Positions 36,595-45,948 of a stretch of DNA of 64,000 nt are shown here, piece after piece. The notes below the pieces were generated by a model that ran no database searches, was not told where the DNA came from, and saw only the letters and a program-made list of their open reading frames with translations. This DNA is from Gammaproteobacteria bacterium (lineage in GTDB: Bacteria; Pseudomonadota; Gammaproteobacteria; Arenicellales; Arenicellaceae). Every line of letters begins with the position of its first letter. Positions within the stretch are counted from its first letter, which is position 1. The translations under genes were made by a program, and so were the position numbers. Location of the stretch: assembly GCA_013002025.1 (NCBI GenBank), contig JABDKW010000072.1, forward strand, positions 1-64,000, given 5' to 3'.

Positions 36595-37071
36595 ATGTAT
36601 AAGTCATTGGCGGTAATGGTGTTGCTAATATTGCAGTCAGCGTGCTCATCGCAACTGTCCTCTTCCGATGGTTTTGCATTACCCGAGGGCGATGCGGAGA
36701 ATGGCCAATTGGTTTTTGTGGAATTGCGCTGCATCGAATGCCACTCCCTGGCCGGCACGGAAATGGCAGCTGAAGATCGCTGGCTGGAAGAGGGAGACGC
36801 CGGGATAAGTGTCGAGTTGGGTGGCGTAACCAGCAAGGCGCAAAGCTATCAGGATCTAATCACTTCTATCATCAACCCATCACACCGAATCGCGAAAGGT
36901 TACCCAAAGGAGTTGGTCACTGAGCAGAGCGGAGAGTCACGAATGTTGAATTACAATGAAGTGATGCGTGTGCAGGAACTGATAGATCTGGTTACCTTTT
37001 TGAAATCTCAATATGAGTTGCAAAACATTCCATTAACCATTTATCCATACTATATCTATCCGGGTGGCTAA
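36595..37071 (+). CDS. Lipoprotein c-type cytochrome, single heme
   Basis: A 158-residue protein with a lipoprotein signal (VMVLLILQSACSS, Cys after LQSA) and one heme c site CIECH in VELRCIECHSLAGTE. ITSIINPSHRI and MLNYNEVMRVQELIDLVTFLK at the C-terminus have the look of the distal Met loop of class I cytochromes. It should be anchored on the periplasmic side of a membrane as an electron carrier. GGTGG six bases upstream supports ATG 36595. An Fnr-type promoter suggests use at low oxygen. Confidence 0.85.
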   Translation: MYKSLAVMVLLILQSACSSQLSSSDGFALPEGDAENGQLVFVELRCIECHSLAGTEMAAEDRWLEEGDAGISVELGGVTSKAQSYQDLITSIINPSHRIAKGYPKELVTEQSGESRMLNYNEVMRVQELIDLVTFLKSQYELQNIPLTIYPYYIYPGG

Positions 37072-37125
37072 CGAGCTGTCACAAGCGTGACTATTGGTTC
37101 TGGGCAGGCTGCCGTTAAATCGTGG

Positions 37126-38505
37126 TCAAATACTCGGGTCATTCTTTAGCCTGACTACCTTCTCTGATGTGATTGTGCGAGGACGGCAAAATTGAGCGAT
37201 GATTTGCGGTAGAAAATAACGGCCACGCCTCGTGGTCTGGAGGCCACCCTCTGTTTTAATCAGCAATTCATCATTTATCAGAGACTTAATGTCGAAAGCG
37301 TCATCTTCCAGATATTGCCCAAGCGTTCTTCGATCTGGACTGTCAGAGAATCGGTCCAGACGAGTGGATAAATCAAGCGCTGCGCCGCTGATCAATTTGT
37401 GCGTAATACCGCCACAAATGCGGTCGTGCAAATCGAATACTTTACCCAGCGCAATTGGTTGCAAACCGTCATCGAGGCTATCGATATAGGCTGCTACAGA
37501 GGAATGATTTTTTGTGCAAATGGTTTCGAGCAGTGTTATTGCGCCAAGACCAGTTCCAAGCAAACCATCGCTGCCAGACATTAAACATTGATTGTTGAAG
37601 GGCAGGTCGGCGCTGTGCTCGGCGGAAACAAAGGCGTTCATGCCGGTTGCGCGATAGCCAGAGGGCGGAAGTAGGTCATCGACAATGTGCCGAATTTGCA
37701 GATGACGGCCGAGGCATGCAAACGATTGTTCGGCAATAGTTTTGCTGTGATGCGACTCGCCAGCCCCGACTTCCCAGTAATTACAGGTGATGCAGTCTAC
37801 CCCCATGTTTATCAGACTCTGTAAAACTCTGCTAAGCGTGCTGAGTTTGCGATAGCGGTGCGGCCAAAGCGTTACGCTGGCTGAGGCTGCGCGTAATTTA
37901 ACCTGCCGAACTTGCTGTAAAAAGGCACTAATGGTGGCGTCCAGTTCGGATTCCTGTTGTGCGGTCTCGCCTGGTAGAAAATCGAAGCCGAATACCGAAA
38001 CTCCCAACTCACAAAGACCCGCGAGAGTAGAGCGATCCAACTTGCCAGCTTGTTTAGTGCTACTGGCCGGTGACACCCGCACCTGCAGATTAGCGGTTTC
38101 CTCTACCTGAAACAGGCGTTTCGTGTATTGGACTAGCTCCTTTATTTGATAATTTGATAGCAGCGCCAGATTTGCGCCGTCAAAAACAATTCCGCTAATA
38201 CTTCTTTCAGCACTAAATGTCCGCGAATGTAATTCCAACTCGTGGCGTAGATAGTGAAGATACTGCGGCATTCCAAACGGATTGCTTTCGCTGGGATACG
38301 CGGCACAACATTGCTCCGGAAAGTTGAGCCAGAGTGTTAAGCTATTTGGCACCAACCTGTCATTAGCTCGTGCAACCGCACTGGTATAGGTTGCTGAATC
38401 CAGATCTGCGTTCATTTCTGGTATATAAAAGCGTAATGAGCTTGGCACCGGATGAGCGGTGTATTTTGCAGTTAGCGCAATATTGCTTCGAGGATTGTGG
38501 TTCAT
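37126..38505 (-). CDS. HemN-like protein lacking the radical-SAM cysteines
   Basis: A 459-residue homologue of oxygen-independent coproporphyrinogen III oxidase over its whole length: YTAHPVP (HemN YTSYPT), the strand before the cluster loop, LLGTGLGAI (HemN LLGMGVSAI), and a C-terminal winged-helix-like end (EGGLQTTRRGRYFLPQI). The cluster motif C-x3-C-x2-C is gone: at NFPEQCCAAYPSES (61-74) only the middle Cys aligns. The glycine-rich GGGTP strand is replaced by FDGANLALLS. A radical-SAM reaction is therefore unlikely; a porphyrin/heme-binding or regulatory role is possible. ATG 38505 fits the predicted transcript start; 38538 and 38574 are upstream alternatives. Confidence 0.8.
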   Translation of the reverse strand: MNHNPRSNIALTAKYTAHPVPSSLRFYIPEMNADLDSATYTSAVARANDRLVPNSLTLWLNFPEQCCAAYPSESNPFGMPQYLHYLRHELELHSRTFSAERSISGIVFDGANLALLSNYQIKELVQYTKRLFQVEETANLQVRVSPASSTKQAGKLDRSTLAGLCELGVSVFGFDFLPGETAQQESELDATISAFLQQVRQVKLRAASASVTLWPHRYRKLSTLSRVLQSLINMGVDCITCNYWEVGAGESHHSKTIAEQSFACLGRHLQIRHIVDDLLPPSGYRATGMNAFVSAEHSADLPFNNQCLMSGSDGLLGTGLGAITLLETICTKNHSSVAAYIDSLDDGLQPIALGKVFDLHDRICGGITHKLISGAALDLSTRLDRFSDSPDRRTLGQYLEDDAFDIKSLINDELLIKTEGGLQTTRRGRYFLPQIIAQFCRPRTITSEKVVRLKNDPSI

Positions 38506-38533
38506 ATGCCTGATACGGGATGCTGCGTTCACA

Positions 38534-38602
38534 AGCATACTCAGGCCTTTAAACACGGGTTTGACACAGATCAAATTGAAGCGTTCTCAAGCTCGTTATG
38601 AT
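38534..38602. promoter_or_regulatory. Bidirectional Fnr-type promoter region
   Basis: TTGAC-ACAG-ATCAA at 38561-38574 (9 of 10 matches) lies between the divergent HemN-like gene and the LolA-like operon. TATGAT at 38597-38602 sits exactly at the class II -10 position on the plus strand. TATGCT (38539-38534) sits within one base of it on the minus strand. One dimer could thus activate both units. Confidence 0.8.
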
Positions 38603-38637
38603 TAAACGGTGGCGACGTTTTAAGGCAGGTCTTCCTC

Positions 38638-39420
38638 ATGTGCATAGAGATTGTTAATAAACTGTCAGGTATCAGAATGCTTTTCGCAGCCATTGCATTG
38701 CTGGGTGCGTCTGGCACATCTGTTGCTAGTGAAAATCCAGATGCCAATCAGATTCTGCGATCGGCCATAGATAACTGGCGCGGTATCACATCGGTCAGCG
38801 AGATGACCATGACCATCAACAGGCCGACCTGGCAGCGCGCTATGTCCCTCAAGGCCTGGACGCAGGGCGATAAGTTTTCACTGGTGCGACTTACAGCGCC
38901 GGTAAAGGATGCTGGCGCATCGACCCTGATTAACGATAAGCAGATGTGGAGTTATGCACCAAAGATAAACCGGATCATCAAAATTCCCGCCAGCATGATG
39001 GGGCAGAGTTGGATGGGCAGTGATTTTTCCAATAAGGACATAGGCCGCTCCACCGAAATTCTTGAACAATATAACCATACTCTGCTGCGCAGTGTGCAGT
39101 CAGAGGGCCACCAGGTCCACACCATTGTTTCGATTCCGCATGAAGATTCACCCGTTGTATGGGGCAAGGAAGTGCTGATGATTCGAGATGATTATGTGAT
39201 CTTAGAACATCAATACTGGGATCAGGACGGCGTGCTGGTAAAGCGATTGAAAACCATGGAGGTGTCCGAAATGGGCGGCCGGATTATCGCGCGGCGCGTA
39301 CGTATGTCGAAGCTTGAGGAGCCTGAACATTGGACTGAGGTTTTACATCACTATGTTGAGTTTGACGTGGCGTTGCCGCCACACACATTCACATTATCGA
39401 ATCTGCGAAACCCGCGATAA
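38638..39420 (+). CDS. LolA-like outer membrane lipoprotein-sorting protein
   Basis: A 260-residue exported protein with a signal peptide (MLFAAIALLGASGTSVAS) and the LolA-like fold of PF17131: IDNWRGITSVSEMTMTI, KAWTQGDKFSLVRLTAPVKD, QMWSYAPKINRIIKIP, MGQSWMGSDFSNKD. This family is a periplasmic open barrel that probably carries hydrophobic cargo, distinct from true LolA. It is the first gene of a five-gene operon with two FtsX-type permeases, an ATPase and an outer-membrane barrel. ATG 38677 is a possible alternative start. Confidence 0.88.
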   Translation: MCIEIVNKLSGIRMLFAAIALLGASGTSVASENPDANQILRSAIDNWRGITSVSEMTMTINRPTWQRAMSLKAWTQGDKFSLVRLTAPVKDAGASTLINDKQMWSYAPKINRIIKIPASMMGQSWMGSDFSNKDIGRSTEILEQYNHTLLRSVQSEGHQVHTIVSIPHEDSPVVWGKEVLMIRDDYVILEHQYWDQDGVLVKRLKTMEVSEMGGRIIARRVRMSKLEEPEHWTEVLHHYVEFDVALPPHTFTLSNLRNPR

Positions 39421-40655
39421 TGAGTGTCACCCTGACACTGGCATGGCGTAATCTTTGGCGGCATAAGCGGCGAAGCTGGCTGACAATCGGCGCCATGGTG
39501 TTTTCCAATGTGTTATTGGTGTTCATGATTACGCTGCAATTTGGCAGCTATGAGATGATGATCAATAACACTTTGCGGGCGTTCTCCGGCCATATTCAAA
39601 TTGCTCAAGTTAGTTACCAAGAGCAACAGAAAATGCGTCTGACGGTGCCGCAAGTGGCTGAGCTGGCGCGACAATTGCAGGCGCGGTTCCCAGGCATTGA
39701 AGTTGCGCCGCGGGCGCTGACGTTTGTGCTTGCTGCCAGCGAGGATCGTAGCTTTGGATTGCAGCTGGCGGGCGTTGATGCCGCGCGCGAACCATCCATG
39801 TCAACGATTCCCGGCTTGATGGTCGAGGGGCGATATTTGAGCGCTGCCGGCGCCAATGAAATTGTGCTGGGTAGTGTTCTGGCTCGCAATTTGAAAGTAA
39901 CGGTCGGTGACGAGATAACCTTGCTTGGCACCGGTGTCGACGGGTCGCTGGCAGCGGCGGTGGTATCGGTTAGCGGCATTTTTGATTCCGGGCTGGCGGA
40001 TATTGATCGCAGTCTTGCGCAGATTTTACTGCGCGATTTTCAATCACTGTTCGCAATGCAGGACAGAGGCCACGCGATTCTGGTCAACGCGCCGGATATA
40101 GCTCAAACTAATTTTTATCAGGCTGAGATTAAGGGCTGGTTAAGTAGTCGCGGTGTGTCTGACCTTGAGGTGCTGAACTGGGAACAACTCAATCCCGGGT
40201 TACGCCAGGCCATCCAATCAGATATGGCGAGCGCCTGGTTTATGTATATGGTGTTGATCGTGCTGGTCGCGTTCAGTGCTCTCAATACTCAGCTAATGTC
40301 GGTGTTAGAGCGCACTCGTGAATTTGGCATCATGTCTGCGGTTGGCGTGCGTACCAGCACTTTGGGAAGGTTGGTATTACTGGAGTCAACGGTACTGGCG
40401 GCGCTGGGCTTGCTGCTGGGTTGTGCGCTGGGTGCACTGGTGGCGCTGTATTTCAGGGTCAATGGCCTGAGCCTGCCAGGTATGGCAGAGATGGCAGCGC
40501 AATATAATCTGCCTCCCAAGATGTATCCCTCTTTGCAGCCCATGGCGATCCTGTTAGGTCCACTGGTGGTGTTTATGGGCTGCGTGTCATCTGCTTTATA
40601 TCCGGCTTTGAAATTAACAGCGCTGACCCCGGTTAGCGCGATGCGGGCGGTTTAA
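39420..40655 (+). CDS. FtsX/LolCE-type ABC permease 1
   Basis: A 411-residue permease with the MacB/LolE topology: one N-terminal TM (SWLTIGAMVFSNVLLVFMITL), a periplasmic domain of ~230 residues and three C-terminal TM segments (from ~272: WFMYMVLIVLVAFSALNTQL). The SVLERTREFGIMSAVGVR coupling helix contacts the ATPase. It starts on the last base of the LolA-like stop codon. Such permeases extract lipids or lipoproteins from the inner membrane rather than pumping across it. Confidence 0.9.
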   Translation: MSVTLTLAWRNLWRHKRRSWLTIGAMVFSNVLLVFMITLQFGSYEMMINNTLRAFSGHIQIAQVSYQEQQKMRLTVPQVAELARQLQARFPGIEVAPRALTFVLAASEDRSFGLQLAGVDAAREPSMSTIPGLMVEGRYLSAAGANEIVLGSVLARNLKVTVGDEITLLGTGVDGSLAAAVVSVSGIFDSGLADIDRSLAQILLRDFQSLFAMQDRGHAILVNAPDIAQTNFYQAEIKGWLSSRGVSDLEVLNWEQLNPGLRQAIQSDMASAWFMYMVLIVLVAFSALNTQLMSVLERTREFGIMSAVGVRTSTLGRLVLLESTVLAALGLLLGCALGALVALYFRVNGLSLPGMAEMAAQYNLPPKMYPSLQPMAILLGPLVVFMGCVSSALYPALKLTALTPVSAMRAV

Positions 40656-41920
40656 TGAGTGCTCTGACCAAGCAAGCCAGCGGCGCCGGTTTGGCTTCAT
40701 TATCGGTGATGGCATGGCGCAATCTGTGGCGCAACTACCGACGCACGGGAATCATGATTATGGCCATCAGTATTGGGGTCTGGGCGATGATTTTCATGAG
40801 TGCTCTGATGCGCGGTATGGTTGAGGATATTCTGCAGCGCGGTGTACAACAGCTGCCGGGTCATGTGCAGCTACACCATCCGGATTATCCAGATGATCCA
40901 AGTGTGGTGAATTCGCTGCCGGAAAATGTGGTTCAGGCAGGGATTGCCGAGGCCGGTGAGGCGGTAAGTCGTTGGTACGCGCGGATTAAAGTGCCGGCCA
41001 TTATTGCCAGTGAGCGGGAAAGTCGTGGATTGGTTTTGTTGGGGGTGGACCCGCTCGCTGAACATGCAGATATCTTTGCTAACGCGCAACTGCTGGAAGG
41101 AGAGTTCCTGAACGACCCCGAGGACCAGGGTATCGTAATTGGTGAGCGGCTTAGCGATCGTCTTGAGACCAGACTAGGCAAACGGGTGGTGGTGATGAGC
41201 CAAAACCCCCAGAACGATATTGTAGAGCGCGGTTTGCGAGTCAGCGGCATTTATCAAGCGGAGTTCAGGGGGCAGGAGGAGCGATACGCCTACATGTCTA
41301 AAAACACTCTGCAGTCCTTGCTTGAGATCGACGGTCAGGTGTCTGAGGTGGCAATATTTGGCCAGGATTATCGAGATCTGAGTGAATTGTTATCTGGCTT
41401 GCAGTCGACCTTTGACTCTAACACAGGGATGAAGCCCGAGGCCTGGAACGAGGTCAATCCCTATCTCGGCGGCGCGGTAAGATTGATGGATGGTTTCGTG
41501 CTGTTTTTTATTGTGATTATTTTTCTGGCCCTGTCTTTTGGGCTGGCCAACACATTGGTGATGGCGGTGTTTGAGAGAGTCCGTGAAATTGGCTTAATGC
41601 TGGCGCTGGGGATGCGCCCGGGTATGGTATTGGGCCAGATTATGATTGAGTCAGTTTACCTGTTGGGTCTTGGCCTGGCGCTTGGCAATCTGCTGGCTTG
41701 GCTTTCAGTGGTGTCCATCGCGGATGGCGTTGATATCTCGGCAGTGGCAGAAGGCCTGGAAATGGCTGGCATGGGCACCGTATTGTACCCATTGATGTTA
41801 AGCAAGGATGTCATTAGCGCGAATGTAATCGTTATTGTGATGGGCGCTATCGTTAGTTTCATGCCGGCCTGGCACGCGGCCCATTATGACCCGATTCGGG
41901 CACTCACAAAGCCAACCTGA
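40655..41920 (+). CDS. FtsX/LolCE-type ABC permease 2
   Basis: A 421-residue permease of the same topology as its neighbour, with AWRNLWRNYRRTGIMIMAIS at the N-terminus and AVFERVREIGLMLALGMRP as coupling helix. The one-base overlap (TAATG) and the paired but diverged sequences suggest a heterodimer like LolC/LolE. Confidence 0.9.
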   Translation: MSALTKQASGAGLASLSVMAWRNLWRNYRRTGIMIMAISIGVWAMIFMSALMRGMVEDILQRGVQQLPGHVQLHHPDYPDDPSVVNSLPENVVQAGIAEAGEAVSRWYARIKVPAIIASERESRGLVLLGVDPLAEHADIFANAQLLEGEFLNDPEDQGIVIGERLSDRLETRLGKRVVVMSQNPQNDIVERGLRVSGIYQAEFRGQEERYAYMSKNTLQSLLEIDGQVSEVAIFGQDYRDLSELLSGLQSTFDSNTGMKPEAWNEVNPYLGGAVRLMDGFVLFFIVIIFLALSFGLANTLVMAVFERVREIGLMLALGMRPGMVLGQIMIESVYLLGLGLALGNLLAWLSVVSIADGVDISAVAEGLEMAGMGTVLYPLMLSKDVISANVIVIVMGAIVSFMPAWHAAHYDPIRALTKPT

Positions 41921-41921
41921 T

Positions 41922-42665
41922 ATGAGTAACCAACAATCCAGCCAGCTTGCAGTTCGATGCCTGAACCTGTGTAAAACGTTTACTCAGGGCGAAACACGTG
42001 TGGTGGGGCTGGATGATGTATCCATTGATATCGCCAAGGGTGACATGCTGTGTTTGTCTGGCCCCTCCGGCTCCGGGAAGACTACCCTGTTGAATGCCAT
42101 AGGAGCGTTAGATACGCCGGATAGCGGCGAAGTGTGGATCGAAAATAAACGCATAGATCAATTGAGTAAAGGCGATCGAGCCGATCTTCGCATGCGTCAT
42201 ATCGGCTTCGTATTCCAGGCGTTTAATTTAATTCCGGTATTAAGCGCACAGGAGAATATCGAGTTCGTGATGGAGTTGCAGGGGGTGGCGGCTGCTGAGC
42301 GACACAAAATGTCTTCGGCTATTCTCGAACAGGTTGGTATGGGTGGGCTGGAACACAGGCGGCCGGCACAACTCTCGGGCGGCCAACAGCAACGAGTTGC
42401 CGTGGCCCGTGCTATTGTGTCACGCCCGAGTCTGGTGCTGGCCGATGAACCGACTGCGAATCTGGACAGTCAAAATGCTCTACAATTGATAGAGCTGTTT
42501 ACCCAATTGAACACCGAAATGGGCATTACATTTGTAATTGCCACCCATGACACGCGCGTGATGTCCTATTGCAGGCGTTTGATCAGAATGGTGGATGGGC
42601 AGGTAGTCAGCGATGAAATTCGGGACACACCCTCGCATCCCGATGCTGGCAAAGACCCGTTCTAA
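41922..42665 (+). CDS. LolD/MacB-type ABC transporter ATPase
   Basis: A 247-residue ATPase: Walker [10 protein letters not shown] (47-55), Q-loop [13 protein letters not shown], signature [14 protein letters not shown] (151-164), Walker B LVLADEPT (171-178) and the switch His in ATHD. It is of the LolD/FtsE/MacB subclass that partners FtsX-like permeases. ATG 41922 directly follows the permease stop; an in-frame ATG at 41886 lies inside the permease gene. Confidence 0.93.
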   Translation: MSNQQSSQLAVRCLNLCKTFTQGETRVVGLDDVSIDIAKGDMLCLSGPSGSGKTTLLNAIGALDTPDSGEVWIENKRIDQLSKGDRADLRMRHIGFVFQAFNLIPVLSAQENIEFVMELQGVAAAERHKMSSAILEQVGMGGLEHRRPAQLSGGQQQRVAVARAIVSRPSLVLADEPTANLDSQNALQLIELFTQLNTEMGITFVIATHDTRVMSYCRRLIRMVDGQVVSDEIRDTPSHPDAGKDPF

Positions 42666-42669
42666 AACC

Positions 42670-43932
42670 ATGCGCACGCAGTGCTTACTGATATTGCTTG
42701 GGTTTTGCTTTTATAGCGCGGGTTCGGCCGAGGCCTGGCCAGGTGATGGCCATATTAAATATGATTTTCTGGCCACCAAGTCTCCCGCCGCGAATATGTT
42801 CGGCGTGCGCGATGATGCCTTGCTGCTGAATCATGGATTGGAGTTACGATTAAACACCGGCACTAAAAAAGGTGCCTGGTCGGCGAATGCATCGTATCAG
42901 TTGCAAGCCGTACACGACGATCAACTCGGACTGCAGTCCGGCACCTTCGGCGCACAGGTTGCCTCTCCGTCAACCGGCGATAGCCAACGCTGGCTGAACT
43001 TATCTGAAGTTTTAAGTGAGACCGACGATGATCGCTTTTTACATCGGCTTGATCGCCTGACCATCGGCTATCGCTCCAGCCGTAGCGTGATCAAGCTCGG
43101 CCGTCAGGCAATCAGTTGGGGCAACGGTTTGGTTTATAACCCGATGGATTTTCTGAACCCGTTTGACCCCGCCGCGATCGATACCGAATACAAAACTGGC
43201 GAAGACATGCTGTACTGGCAGCAGCTACAGGACAGCGGCAATGATTTGCAGGTGATTGCAATCGGGCGTCGCAATGCAGCCGGCAGTAGAACCAATGAGG
43301 ACGCATCGCTGGCATTGAAATACCACGCATTGATTGGTGTTCGAGGATTTGATTTACTGTTGGCAGAGCATAGGGGCGACAGCATTATCGCGGCTGGCTT
43401 TAATTCGCCTGTGGGGTCTGCCGTCGCGCGTGGCGATTGGGTTAGTACACGCGTTGATGGCCAGACATATAACAGTTTGGTGGCTAATATCAGCTATTCC
43501 TGGGTGGCCTTAAACAGGAATGTTAGTGGCCACCTGGAGTATTTCCGAAATGGATTTGGAATTCGTCAGGGTCGCTACCAGCAATTGCTGTCGAGCAGTC
43601 ATTTGCCCTTGCGTCAACGATTGCAGCGCAATGAGTTATTTACGGTAGGGCGAGAGTATCTGGCGGCGTCTGTCACCCTCGAGATGACGCCGCTATGGAG
43701 CCTAAGCCCCAGCCTGTTTTACAATTTGTCGGACAACTCAGGCATGTTGCAACTTGCTGCAAGACATAACATGCAACAAAACCTGCAGCTGTTATCCGCA
43801 ATTGTGGTGCCGGCAGGCCCTTCAGGCACCGAATTCGGTGGTCTCGACCTGGCTGCGGCGGGTGATGGGATGGGGCTCACAGATGTGAGCATTAGTTGGG
43901 CTGCCTTTGCACAATTAGGTGTCTATTTTTAA
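42670..43932 (+). CDS. Putative outer membrane beta-barrel protein
   Basis: A 420-residue protein with a signal peptide (CLLILLGFCFYSAGSAEA, cleavage near residue 22), alternating hydrophobic/polar strands (LELRLNTG, SANASYQLQAV, LTIGYRSSRSVIKLGRQAISW) and a C-terminal Phe (LGVYF), the BAM recognition signal. GRQAISWGNGLVYNPMDFLNPFDP resembles a plug-like loop of DUF1302-type porins. No specific family is certain. Last gene of the Lol-like operon, probably the outer-membrane end of the route. Confidence 0.8.
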   Translation: MRTQCLLILLGFCFYSAGSAEAWPGDGHIKYDFLATKSPAANMFGVRDDALLLNHGLELRLNTGTKKGAWSANASYQLQAVHDDQLGLQSGTFGAQVASPSTGDSQRWLNLSEVLSETDDDRFLHRLDRLTIGYRSSRSVIKLGRQAISWGNGLVYNPMDFLNPFDPAAIDTEYKTGEDMLYWQQLQDSGNDLQVIAIGRRNAAGSRTNEDASLALKYHALIGVRGFDLLLAEHRGDSIIAAGFNSPVGSAVARGDWVSTRVDGQTYNSLVANISYSWVALNRNVSGHLEYFRNGFGIRQGRYQQLLSSSHLPLRQRLQRNELFTVGREYLAASVTLEMTPLWSLSPSLFYNLSDNSGMLQLAARHNMQQNLQLLSAIVVPAGPSGTEFGGLDLAAAGDGMGLTDVSISWAAFAQLGVYF

Positions 43933-43951
43933 ACCCCAAGAACACTGCTAA

Positions 43952-43993
43952 CTGACACAGATCAAGGTTATGGGCGCCCGCTTGCGATTAAAT
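43952..43993 (+). promoter_or_regulatory. Fnr-like site and -10 before accessory ftsH
   Basis: CTGAC-ACAG-ATCAA at 43952-43965 (8 of 10 matches) shares TGACACAGATCAA with the site at 38561. TTAAAT at 43988-43993 occupies the class II -10 position. Confidence 0.6.
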
Positions 43994-44028
43994 GGGGCAA
44001 TTCGAATCACTCATCGTGCGCCCCGGCC

Positions 44029-45948
44029 ATGAACGACCTGTTTAAAAAAAACGGATTATTTCTATTAATTGGCGCTTTATTGCTGATTATCTGGTTCGCC
44101 GTGCGGACCTCTCCGCAGGCGGCTCCAAACACCATTGCCTACAGTGAACTCAAAGGCTTAATCGACAGGGGTGACGTGGCGGAGGTTGTCATCAATGGCA
44201 ACGCCATCCAGGCAACGTTGGCGCGCCCTTTAAAACAGGACTCACAGTCTGCGGCGCAAAGCAGAATAAAATCCTATATGCCGGAGTTTGGCGATGCGGG
44301 CTTATTGCCGCTGCTGGAGCAAAGCGATATCAAAGTAACGGTATTCCCATCTGCTCAAGGTGGCGCAGCTGCGGTATTCACCAGCATGCTACCGTGGCTC
44401 ATCATCATAGCGGTGTATTTTTGGTTTCTACGCCGAATGGGACGCGGCATGATCAGCGGTGCGGGCCCCGCGGATCGCTATACCTCGTTTTTGAATCCGG
44501 TGTCGGAAATTAACGATGCACCGCCGGAGACCACGTTTGACGATGTGGCGGGGCAAGAAAATGCCAAGCGTGAAGTCAGTGAGCTCCTCGACTATATTCG
44601 GCGCCCTCAAGATTACACCAAGCTCGGCGCCAGTGTGCCCAAAGGCATATTGCTGATGGGCCCGCCGGGTACCGGCAAGACGTTATTGGCGCGCGCACTG
44701 GCCGGCGAAGCGGGGGTGCCGTTCTGTTCCATTTCTGCTTCTGAATTTATCGAAATGTTTGTCGGCGTGGGCGCGGCGCGGGTGCGCTCATTGTTTAAGC
44801 AGGCAAGGGATAAAGCCCCCAGCATTGTATTTATTGATGAATTGGACGCGGTGGGGCGCATGCGCGGAACTGGATTGGGCGGTGGAAACGATGAGCGTGA
44901 GCAAACCTTGAATCAAATCTTGTCGGAGATGGATGGTTTCAGTGGCCACGAGGCGGTGATCGTGCTCGCGGCGACCAATCGGCCCGACGTATTAGACCCT
45001 GCATTGCTCCGGCCGGGACGTTTCGATCGCCATGTAACCCTGGAAATGCCCGACCTCGCGGCGCGTGAAGCTATTCTAAACGTACACGTTTGCAATACGC
45101 CCCTAAGTGATGATGTGAACCTGCACGAAATCGCCATGGAGACTCCGGGCTTCTCCGGCGCCGACTTAAGCAATTTGGTGAATGAGGCCGCGATGCTTGC
45201 CGCGCGTCGCAAATCATCCGAAGTCGCCATGCAAGACTTTAATGCCACACGAGACAAGGTCATGTTTGGCAGTGAGCGTAGTATTGTTATTCAGCCCGAA
45301 GAGCGACACCGTCTGGCGGTGCATGAGGCAGGCCATACCGCCGCGGCTTTTTACCTGCCCGATACCGACCCGATTTATAAGGTTACAATTATTCCACGGG
45401 GTAAAGCGCTGGGTATCACTCAGCAATTGCCGGAAGCGGAGCGCTATACCCTGTCGCAGCCGTATTTGCAGAACCGATTAGTGGTGATGTTAGCTGGCCG
45501 GGTGGCGGAAAGAGATCTACTGGGAAATATTAGCTCTGGTGCCGCTGATGATATCAGCCAGGCGACCAAGTTGGCGCGCGCCATGGTGAGCCGCTGGGGC
45601 ATGGCCGACAGTGTTGGTCCTGTGGACCTGTGTGATTCTGATGAACATCCCTTTCTGGGGCGTGAGGTCTCCAAAGCCAGGTCCTTCAGCGACTCGTCGG
45701 CAAAAGCCGTAGACGATGCCGTAAAAGCACTATTGACCAATGCCGAATCCGCAGCCAGTGAATTAATTGCGGCTCACAAGAATCGCATAGTTAAACTAAT
45801 TGATTTGCTGATGCGTCGTGAAACACTGGAACAGCATGACATTATCGACTGCCTGAGTGACAAGGGCAGTAAAGCCGCGCTTGGAAAGAAAATTTCTCTT
45901 CCTAAAAATTCAGCAGTACTGACGCACCCCTTTGGGGGCGATCGATGA
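44029..45948 (+). CDS. ftsH: FtsH-family membrane AAA+ zinc protease (accessory copy)
   Basis: A 639-residue FtsH: TM1 ~8-25, periplasmic domain, TM2 ~118-135, AAA domain with Walker A GPPGTGKT (211-218), pore loop EMFVGVGA, Walker [10 protein letters not shown] and [21 protein letters not shown], then the zinc site HEAGH (432-436). It degrades membrane and regulatory proteins. Housekeeping ftsH normally sits between rlmE and folP; here it is alone with an Fnr-like site, so it is likely a second, condition-specific copy. Confidence 0.92.
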   Translation: MNDLFKKNGLFLLIGALLLIIWFAVRTSPQAAPNTIAYSELKGLIDRGDVAEVVINGNAIQATLARPLKQDSQSAAQSRIKSYMPEFGDAGLLPLLEQSDIKVTVFPSAQGGAAAVFTSMLPWLIIIAVYFWFLRRMGRGMISGAGPADRYTSFLNPVSEINDAPPETTFDDVAGQENAKREVSELLDYIRRPQDYTKLGASVPKGILLMGPPGTGKTLLARALAGEAGVPFCSISASEFIEMFVGVGAARVRSLFKQARDKAPSIVFIDELDAVGRMRGTGLGGGNDEREQTLNQILSEMDGFSGHEAVIVLAATNRPDVLDPALLRPGRFDRHVTLEMPDLAAREAILNVHVCNTPLSDDVNLHEIAMETPGFSGADLSNLVNEAAMLAARRKSSEVAMQDFNATRDKVMFGSERSIVIQPEERHRLAVHEAGHTAAAFYLPDTDPIYKVTIIPRGKALGITQQLPEAERYTLSQPYLQNRLVVMLAGRVAERDLLGNISSGAADDISQATKLARAMVSRWGMADSVGPVDLCDSDEHPFLGREVSKARSFSDSSAKAVDDAVKALLTNAESAASELIAAHKNRIVKLIDLLMRRETLEQHDIIDCLSDKGSKAALGKKISLPKNSAVLTHPFGGDR

